A stretch of 13,326 bases of DNA from Euperipatoides rowelli (taxonomy: Eukaryota > Onychophora > Udeonychophora > Euonychophora > Peripatopsidae): NCBI GenBank assembly GCA_003024985.2, contig PXIH01S0005988.1. One strand, given 5' to 3'. Shown here piece by piece: positions 7,420 to 13,326 of the stretch (its first letter is position 1; the number at the start of each line of letters is the position of its first letter). The position numbers and the translations under genes are program-made. The notes under the pieces were generated by a model that worked only from the letters and a program-made list of their open reading frames with translations, ran no database searches and had not been told where the DNA came from.

Positions 7420-10400
7420 AGTTTAAATAAACCCAATTCATTTTCTTTTCTTGCATATTATCAAAATGCCAGCAGTGTGTTGAAAGACATTAATAACTTT
7501 CTTGAAGCCTTATTACTTGACTATTACTCGATATATTTAATTACTGAAACACGCTTACACAGATATTACTGATTCTCATTTTGCTGGAAATTTTAGTGTT
7601 TTCAGGAGAGATAGATAATTTAAATGGGGTGGCTTAGCTATACTAGTTTATTCTATGTATCAAAATGTTTAGAACTTATTTCTATTGATATATAATTATC
7701 ATAATATAGATTTAGGCTTATTGTATACTTAGCACCTCATGTTATCACAAGTGTTAGGCCTATAGACTACTGCAGTCTGAGATTTCTAATATATTGTCTG
7801 ACCACGATTTAATTTGTAAAATCATTCTTGTTGGTGATTTTAACCCTCCCTTTGTACGATATTAATTTTGATGGGATTGGTGATAAACATACATTATATT
7901 TTCTTAATGTTTTATTATCTTTTGGATTATCACAAAAATTATTATTTCCTACTAGAAAATCTAACTATCTTGATCTTTTGTTTACTGATTTTGATGTTGA
8001 CTCCTATCCAGCCATAAATATATTTAGTTCATATCATGGGTCAGTGGCTTTTCAGTTTAACTCTGATCAATTTATGAATGAATCCAGAGATGGTAATTTA
8101 AAAATTTTTAATTATTTAAAGAAAAACTAATTTGGTTGAGCTTGGAGCTGCTCTGAAATCAATTGAGTGGTTCTCTGAAATGAATGATTTTAGTCCTGAT
8201 ATATCTTTTTATATTAGGAGGTATACTCCTAAAATTTCTATCAATAATAATAATACTAAATTATTTCCCTGATTCAATCCTAAATTTAGAAAGAATATTA
8301 TGTTTTAAAAAGTTAGCTCATTGTGTTTATATTTCTGAAAGATCAGAATGTGCCTACACTTTATTTAAGGAAACCCATTCCTATTTTTCGAAATATCTTA
8401 GAATTGCCAAGAAAAACTATTTTGAACAATAATTGACAACATGTAATAGGAATGATGGTCATGATCAATACTCTTTGTGGAAGTTCATTATGTCCTCGAG
8501 GTAGACTTCTAACCGCTCAATACCTTGTGTAATGAAGATTGGGGATGATGAGATTGTTGAAGATTTTAATATTGCAGAGTATTTTCAGACTAGCTTTATC
8601 AAAAACTACTGCTCTAATGAATAATTTTATATTGCTTTTGATCTTGGTGATTATACTGGTTCCTTGAATGACTTATTTTGTTGCAAATGGTAATGATGTA
8701 CTACTTACTATTAATCACCTTAATTAACTTATCCAATGACTGTAAAGGCAATATCTTCATTTATTATGATATTTTGGCATAAGGTAAAGTGGGGTAAGTG
8801 TAACCACGGGGCAAGTGTAACTCCAGCTTATCAATAAATAATAGCCTAACTCTTTTCAACCTTAAATGTTACTGATATGTTTTTCCATGTACTTTTTCAA
8901 GTTTTTTAGTTGAAATTGGCAAAAAAAAATTTTCAAGTTTAAAAAAAAGCTTACATTTTGGCCTCTTGTGATAGTGACGTGGTCATATTTTAGAACCCTA
9001 TAGTTCCTATTCTATTGCTTGTAAAGTAACAATTTTTTTTTTCATAACTATGTTTTGCGAGTAGATTTCAGCCATGGAGTTAATTTTTCTCCTGCAACAA
9101 CCTGTTTTTGTAATCATCTGTGTTTACACTTTCCCCCTTCATTTTTACATGTGGGGTAAGTGTAACCACAGAGGGTGGGGCAAGTGTAACCTCAATGGTT
9201 ACACTTACCCCCCACTGCTTTAAACTGCTAATTAGCTAATTTTCTGCTTATATTTTTGTTTTATTTTCTACTTTGATTGCCTAGCTTGCATCTAATATAG
9301 TTTTCATGTTTTCTTCAGGCTTAACTGAATGAGTTGTATTTATGTGTTTTTAATGAAAAACATTTTACTGTATGTTTTTTAAAGATGAATTGTAGGCCGG
9401 GCGTTACACTTACCCCGAAGGCTGGAGCAAGTGTAACCGCATGACTTCATGTTACAAAAAGTGTTATATAAAAAAAATTAATTAACATACAAAAATGTAA
9501 ACAATCTAGAAAGTTCAGAACAGACTAGGCATCATCTGGGCCAAATTTCAAGTCTCCATGTATTTTAGTAATTAATGTGGAGAATTAAGTTTAAAGTTGA
9601 ACTATGCTAAAATGTGGTTACACTTAACCCACTCCACCTTATTTGATTAATCTTTCTTTTACAACTGCCATTTTTGCTAGATGCCTTAGATCATCTATTA
9701 TTATTATTATTCCTATTTATAAAAAAGGCTCCAGATATTTAATTGATGAATATAGACCAATATCTACTTTACGTGTGCTATCTAAGTTCATTGACTTTGT
9801 TTTTAAGAATAAATTATATGCTCTAATTGAAGCCAGTTTGTCACCCTATCAACATGGTTTTGTAAAGTAGAGATCGACTTTAACTAATTTATCAGCTTTT
9901 ACTAAATTATTTAACTGATTCAACATCTAAAGGATTTCACATTGATGTGATTTACAGTACATTGATTTTGGAAAGGCGTTCAGCAGAGTCAGACATGATC
10001 AGTTATTAGATAATTTAAAATAGAATATTTCTTCTATAAATATTGAAATTAGTTATTTAAGAAATTGTGTGCAGAGGGTTAGGATTAGAGATACTTATTC
10101 TTCTTATTGCAGCATCCCTTCTGGAGTTATTCAGGGTTATATTTTAGGACCCCTACTTTTTATCTTGTTTATGAATGACTTTCCAGATGCTATTGGTGAT
10201 AGAATTTTAATGTTTGCGGATGACTGTAGAATTTTTTCAAAGATTCTGAATTTGCCTGATCAGTTACATTTGCAGAATAGTTTAATTGAATTTAGTGATT
10301 GGTGCAATACATGGTCTATGATAATAAATTTTGACCATTCTCTGAATAATAACTTTTTATTAGATGTTTCTTGTATCAAGGATTTAGGTCTTCTTTTTAC

Positions 10401-10908
10401 AAGCAATCTTAGTTGGTCTAGTTGTATTGACTGTATCACCCTCAAAGCCGCTAAATACTTAGTTTCATCAAGAGAATTTGTTATTATATAATTATAAATT
10501 GATAATTCTTCTCTAAGCTTGTCAGACCAAATCTTTAATATTGTTCTCTTCTACAAAGATGTACTATGTCTGATATATAGGTGGTAATTGGAGCGTATCC
10601 TATATCTTTTTCTTTTATACTTATTTTGTAAACTTAGAATTAATACTACCGGTATTAGACTTTTATACCGAGAACTATGTAACTTATTTAGAATACTATC
10701 CTTGAATATAGGAGATCTATTGCTTTTTTTAAACCAATTATACAATTTATTGAATGGTAGAATTGATTGTATTGAACTTCTGCAATATGTTTTAATACCC
10801 CAATGCAATATACTTGATGCCCTCTTACAATTTGAATTCGAAAACTGTACTTGGTTTTTAGCCGTTGTTATTGTAAAAATGAACAAAGAAACAAAGTTGA
10901 GAAAATGA
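7420..10908 (+). pseudogene. LINE ORF2: AP endonuclease and reverse transcriptase
   Basis: Endonuclease domain: YYQNASSVLKDINNF (near 7456, family 'YNARSL..K'), LITETRLH (near 7538, catalytic Glu), GDFN (about 7833-7844) and SSYHGSVAF (near 8025), where the expected 'SDH' Asp is Tyr. A linker follows, including YLRIAKKNYFEQ (near 8395). RT domain: IPIYKKGSRYLIDEYRPIS (near 9709), SPYQHGFVK (near 9841), YIDFGKAFSRV (near 9958, motif A, first Asp kept), SGVIQGYILGPLLFILF (near 10120) and FADD (10213-10224). C-terminal tail: KDLGLLF (near 10379) and LYNLLNGRIDCIELL (near 10737). The TA-flanked element splits the RT at 8782-9639. Many stops and frameshifts. Confidence 0.88.
8780..9641. mobile_element. 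TA-flanked non-autonomous DNA transposon (8782-9639)
   Basis: The ends are inverted: AGGTAAAGTGGGGTAAGTGT on the left, and AGGTGGAGTGGGTTAAGTGT from the reverse-complemented right. They match at about 23 of 26 positions when extended through AACCAC. The target duplication is TA (8780-8781, 9640-9641). Leaving one TA restores an unbroken LINE frame (ILA-Y-LINLSFTTA). Inside, the motif GGGG(T/C)AAGTGTAACC recurs: plus strand at 8791, 8808, 9153, 9177 and 9424, minus strand at 9197, 9402 and 9616, with a weaker copy near 9122. No coding sequence is present. A TA target suggests a Tc1/mariner-like transposase, but other TA-targeting families are possible. Confidence 0.85.
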
Positions 10909-11169
10909 ATGTATAAAAGTATGGAAAAATTGAATTATGCATTTTTTGGTAAATTAAAAATGATAATTTATTTTTAAAGTGGTTTATCAATGCCTATTTC
11001 AACTTCATTGATTTATGTATTTTTGTATAAAAATTGTTGTTTAATTAATCAATTTGTTATATTCGGTCCATAAATACATCAAATTTTGAATTTTATGCCA
11101 ATATGTATCAAATTATCAAATCTACTTATGACGTGTTTTGGCAGAAAAATCTTGCACGGATTCCAGTAA

Positions 11170-11331
11170 CAGTAATAGTGGTTGACTGGTTGTCAGACCA
11201 GAATAGGGGCCGTTTCCTTCACAGACCAATCAGAATGTAGATCAGTGATTCCAGTAATAGTGGTTGACTGGTTGTCAGACCAGAATAGGGGCCGTTTCCT
11301 TCACAGACCAATCAGAATGTAGATCAGTGAT
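11170..11331. repeat. Perfect 82-base tandem duplication
   Basis: The block beginning CAGTAATAGTGGTTGACTGG occurs at 11170-11251 and again at 11252-11331, identical over 80 bases by eye. Its surroundings are AT-rich, but the unit itself is fairly GC-balanced. It is either a very recent duplication or an assembly product. A second exact repeat across an N lies 300 bases further on. Confidence 0.9.
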
Positions 11332-11509
11332 GCAAAACTTCTTTTTTTTATTTTTTTTATTTGCAGTCGGTGGTTTTTATAAAGACAATTCTAAACAAAC
11401 ATCAGCAGGCTGAAAATAAAACTTTAACAGTTTTTATTTGCATTAAAAAATATAATAATACTTTTGTTGACTATTTTTGTAAACAATAACGTAATGAAGT
11501 CATGACTAG

Positions 11510-11511
11510 NN
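11510..11511. other. Two unresolved bases (N)
   Basis: Two N characters follow CATGACTAG. They mark an unresolved position inside the TTAA-flanked element. The true distance across them is unknown. Confidence 0.95.
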
Positions 11512-11626
11512 TCTGGATCCCAGATATGCATTTCCTCCAGCCCCAAAGCCAGCAAGATTTTATCCTTTGGCTATGTCAATTTAACGTCGGCAATAAGGTT
11601 TTATTTTTTGTAAACAACGTAGAAAC

Positions 11627-11755
11627 TTGCAAATTTTTATATGTTTCAGTTTAAATTTTCCAAATTGATTGATTAAACAAATATTTTTAGNTTGCAAATT
11701 TTTATATGTTTCAGTTTAAATTTTCCAAATTGATTGATTAAACAAATATTTTTAG
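11627..11755. repeat. 64-base exact repeat across a single N (assembly seam)
   Basis: Positions 11627-11690 and 11692-11755 are identical (both start TTGCAAATTTTTATATGTTT and end ATATTTTTAG), separated only by the N at 11691. An exact repeat abutting a one-base gap is the usual signature of two contig ends that overlap but were not merged. The real sequence is then probably about 65 bases shorter here. Confidence 0.9.
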
Positions 11756-11806
11756 GTGAAACTAAACATAAATCAATTAAAAAAAATCATTGATAAACCA
11801 CTTTAA

Positions 11807-11940
11807 ATAACTGGGTAAGAAGTTCATATATGTTAAAAAAAACTAGATTGCCAAGAAAAACCAAATGAAAAAAAAAAAAAAACCCTAATTTTGATGATAA
11901 AGGTTAACTCATCTCATTTAATGTTACTGTATATACATTA
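11807..11940. other. AT-rich spacer
   Basis: This is a non-coding stretch with an A-run near 11868-11881. Nothing recognisable is seen between the TTAA-flanked element and the small hAT element. Confidence 0.5.
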
Positions 11941-12377
11941 TTGTACAGTGGGATACCCAACCCTATGTCCGCAGGCACCACGGTGCCTGTCAAACAATTT
12001 GTGTGTCCGCGACCACGAAATGGAAGCTTGTCCGTGTTAACTTGGAAGCGCCCAGATCCCATTGATTTAGATTGTGAGTGGTTAGGCAACCAATTTTAGC
12101 AGTTGTTTTCATGTATTCCACCTTTTGTGCCAAGTTGACGCTAACTTGAGTGCAATGCAAGCAGACGGACGAATTGAGATGAGACGAGACACTAATAAGC
12201 ATGTTATATAATCGTCAATTTACCACGTTTTTAACGTCAGCACATTTATTTTCGTCATTCCGGAAATAGTTTATGGAAATTGCATCAAAATTATCAAAAT
12301 AGATGGTGCCCACCACCCTACCGGTATTTTAGAATGTGCTCTGGGGTACCTAAAGGTTGGGAACCCTTGTTGTACAG
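11941..12377. mobile_element. Small hAT element (11949-12369), deletion derivative
   Basis: The 8-mer TTGTACAG flanks both sides exactly (11941-11948, 12370-12377) and fits nTnnnnAn. The left end, GGGATACCCAACCC, and the reverse-complemented right end, AAGGGTTCCCAACC, are hAT-type inverted repeats. The left 330 or so bases align with the leader of the coding hAT element at 3551-3045, including CCCAGATCCCATTGATTTAG and CCACGTTTTT. The last 90 bases would correspond to the 3' end, which is missing from the coding copy. A perfect subterminal hairpin, CAGGCACC-AC-GGTGCCTG, lies at 11972-11989. It encodes no transposase, so it is non-autonomous. Confidence 0.88.
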
Positions 12378-12546
12378 TGTCACATTTTTATAACAGTGAC
12401 ATATTCGATATGCCATAGCATAATCAATAATTACAAATTACATCATGAATTTGAATATAAACTGGATAAAGAGGAAAACTCATATCTTATAAAAAAATAA
12501 TTAATTATTCAGTTAAAGATTTAGAATATTGGGCCTGCTCTACGCC
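12378..12546. other. AT-rich spacer
   Basis: No gene or repeat is recognised between the small hAT element and the direct repeat that flanks the next retroposon. Confidence 0.5.
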
Positions 12547-12619
12547 TATTGAGTATTTTTTTTAAAAAAATAAAATACCCATGATTCACAGTAAATACAT
12601 TTTTAATTAAGTTAATTAT

Positions 12620-12825
12620 AATTAGCCAATAAGCCTATTACATGAACATCAACCATTTTTTTTTGTTTAAGCCCTTTTTATGTAAGAGAAAACACCACTT
12701 TAAGTTACTAAAATTAGTTCCCGCGCCGATCTTTTAAGCCCATAAAACAAATGTTTTGAATAAGCTTGTTAGATGTCGCTGTTACCGGCTTCGGAACACT
12801 ATCATATGCCAATTAAGATATAAGA
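12620..12825 (-). pseudogene. LINE ORF1 fragment, second copy
   Basis: The minus strand carries TAATTGG.ATATGAT.GTGTTCC, AAGCC..GTAACAG and (C/T)GGGAACTA.TTTTAG, all in the order seen at 6196-6290 in the main LINE. TTTTCTCT.A.ATAAAAA then leads into a minisatellite unit, and GCTTATT(C/G)GCTA follows it in both copies. About 45 bases are extra relative to the main LINE, in the middle of the segment. It is too short and shifted to code. Confidence 0.8.
12631..12679 (-). repeat. Single copy of the LINE minisatellite unit
   Basis: The minus strand has one short unit (AAAAAGGGCTTAAAC) followed by one long unit (A-run, TGGTTGATG, then TTCATGTAATAGGCTT). Against the consensus of 6308-6847, most differences in the hairpin part are transitions, several at former CG positions. 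This locus has one short and one long unit where the main LINE has six and twelve. Confidence 0.88.
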
Positions 12826-13051
12826 TTAAATATACAAGAGATTATTAGAGAGTAACTAAAGACACCAGGTTCCTTTTCCACGCCGGCGTACTTGGTTAAA
12901 AAACTCAAGGCAAGGTGGAGTAGCCAGGCGAAAAAACCATTCCATAACCAGCTCAGCTGGGACATGAACCTGTGCTACTTTCCCAGCATATGTGTTCGAT
13001 ACGAACTCAGTCAGCATCGCTACTGACTGGACCACAATGTCGGAACAGGCT
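12825..13051 (-). mobile_element. SINE head, second copy
   Basis: On the minus strand, an A-box-like TGGTCCAGTCAGTAG (near 13034-13020) and a B-box-like CACAGGTTCATGTCCC (about 12974-12959) mark a tRNA-derived head. The downstream body matches the 940-1220 SINE through AGTACGC, the AAAGGA(A)CCTG block and (A)TCTCTA(G)TAAT, but lacks that SINE's last 60 or so bases and its own A-tail. The first copy starts slightly further in at the 5' end. Confidence 0.78.
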
Positions 13052-13062
13052 TATTGAGTATT

Positions 13063-13326
13063 GATATTGAATGACTGAATACATTTTAAAAAAAATTTTA
13101 CTTTTGAAAAGTTATAACTTCATGAGCCAAATATTAAATATTTATATGAACCTTTATAGTGACTTTTGATAATATAAATGACTGTAGTTTAGATTATACA
13201 CTGAAAGGTAGTCTATGTTGAAAATTGTACGTAAAAATTTTGAATTCTTAAAATTTTATATTTTGGAAATGGAGCTAATGGAAGGTTATTTAAGATATTT
13301 AGACTAAATTAGATTATCAGACTATT
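13063..13326. other. AT-rich flank
   Basis: No gene, repeat end or known motif is recognised from the end of the retroposon to the end of the window. Confidence 0.5.

Larger units (their letters stand above)
5513..10973 (+). mobile_element. CR1/L2-type non-LTR retrotransposon, near full length, dead
   Basis: ORF1 remains (about 5513-7370) and ORF2 remains (about 7420-10908) lie in the canonical order. They are followed by a short AT-rich tail (10909-10973) that ends at the TTAA-flanked element. Removing the minisatellite (about 540 bases) and the TA-flanked insertion (858 bases) leaves about 4 kb, normal for the group. The CR1/L2 placement rests on the GDIELN-type motif, an ORF1 with coiled coil plus RRM-like region, an AP endonuclease, and RT blocks such as QHGFVK, GPLLF and FADD. 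Stops and frameshifts throughout both ORFs rule out activity. The 5' boundary is uncertain. Confidence 0.85.
10974..11806. mobile_element. TTAA-flanked non-autonomous DNA transposon (10978-11802)
   Basis: TTAA occurs at both boundaries (10974-10977 and 11803-11806). Just inside are perfect 15-base inverted ends, AGTGGTTTATCAATG and CATTGATAAACCACT. Similarity of the two ends continues for about 85 bases, sharing TTGATTTATGT and TTTGTTTAAT(T/C)AATCAATTTG in the same order. No transposase-like reading is seen. A TTAA target is used by piggyBac and Kolobok-type transposases; the ends differ from the piggyBac-like end at 4564, so a different mobiliser is likely. The interior carries an 82-base tandem duplication and an assembly seam. 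Confidence 0.85.
12547..13062 (-). mobile_element. Retroposon (12556-13051) joining SINE head and LINE ORF1 piece
   Basis: An 11-base direct repeat, TATTGAGTATT, lies at 12547-12557 and 13052-13062. On the minus strand the unit begins at 13051 with a tRNA-like SINE head, continues into LINE ORF1-derived sequence, and ends in an A-run beside the other repeat copy. That is the layout of one target-primed insertion. The SINE part (about 13051-12825) shares CATATGCTGGG, CACAGGTTC and GTTATGGAATG with the SINE at 940-1220. The ORF1 part (about 12825-12620) aligns with 6196-6320 and the start of the minisatellite. The junction between the parts is not sharp. Confidence 0.65.

Noticed and set aside
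8401-8425. ATTGCCAAGAAAAAC shared with the stretch near 11847
   Set aside because: The match is a short, A-rich stretch with no similarity beyond it, so it is likely chance.
10551-10886. Minus-strand open frame opposite the LINE ORF2 tail
   Set aside because: The plus strand carries the LINE C-terminal blocks (LYNLLNGRIDCIELL), so the minus frame is a shadow.
11904-12202. Minus-strand short open frames in the small hAT element
   Set aside because: They lie in the non-coding leader shared with the coding hAT copy and show no family similarity.

Overview
The window is animal nuclear DNA, probably from an invertebrate. It is very AT-rich, with long homopolymer runs and three N positions, and I find no intact or host gene in it. 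Everything recognisable is a transposable element or its remains, from at least seven kinds: two or three LINE lineages, a tRNA-derived SINE, hAT elements (one coding, two non-autonomous), a piggyBac-like remnant, a TTAA-flanked non-autonomous element, a TA-flanked non-autonomous element and a palindromic foldback element. The species cannot be named from this sequence.

Layout. 1-440: low-copy direct repeats. About 494-726: a foldback (palindromic) element. 750-1690, minus strand: a LINE reverse transcriptase cut into three pieces by a SINE (940-1220, plus strand) and a 237-bp hAT-type MITE (1327-1563), each with target-site duplications. 1715-3551, minus strand: a decayed hAT element with BED-like finger, DESTDVSD and TDGAPA blocks, and its 5' end at 3551. 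3740-4276, plus strand: the C-terminal end of an RTE/BovB-like LINE. 4560-5229: the left end and N-terminal coding remnant of a piggyBac-like element. 5513-10908, plus strand: a nearly complete but dead CR1/L2-type LINE, with ORF1 (2A-like motif, coiled coil, RRM-like region) and ORF2 (endonuclease, reverse transcriptase with FADD, C-terminal tail). ORF1 is interrupted by an expanded compound minisatellite (6308-6847). The RT of ORF2 is split by an 858-bp TA-flanked element (8782-9639).

10978-11802: a TTAA-flanked element with 15-bp perfect inverted ends. It carries an 82-bp tandem duplication, N positions and a 64-bp repeat across a single N that looks like an assembly seam. 11949-12369: a small hAT derivative with the same 5' end as the coding hAT element of 1715-3551. 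12556-13051, minus strand: a retroposon flanked by an 11-bp direct repeat that joins a SINE head to a piece of the same LINE ORF1, including one unpaired copy of the minisatellite unit.

None of these elements can move on its own proteins as written. What the window offers is a readable order of events: nested insertions whose removal restores a reading frame, paired autonomous and deleted hAT copies, and two states of one minisatellite inside the same LINE family.
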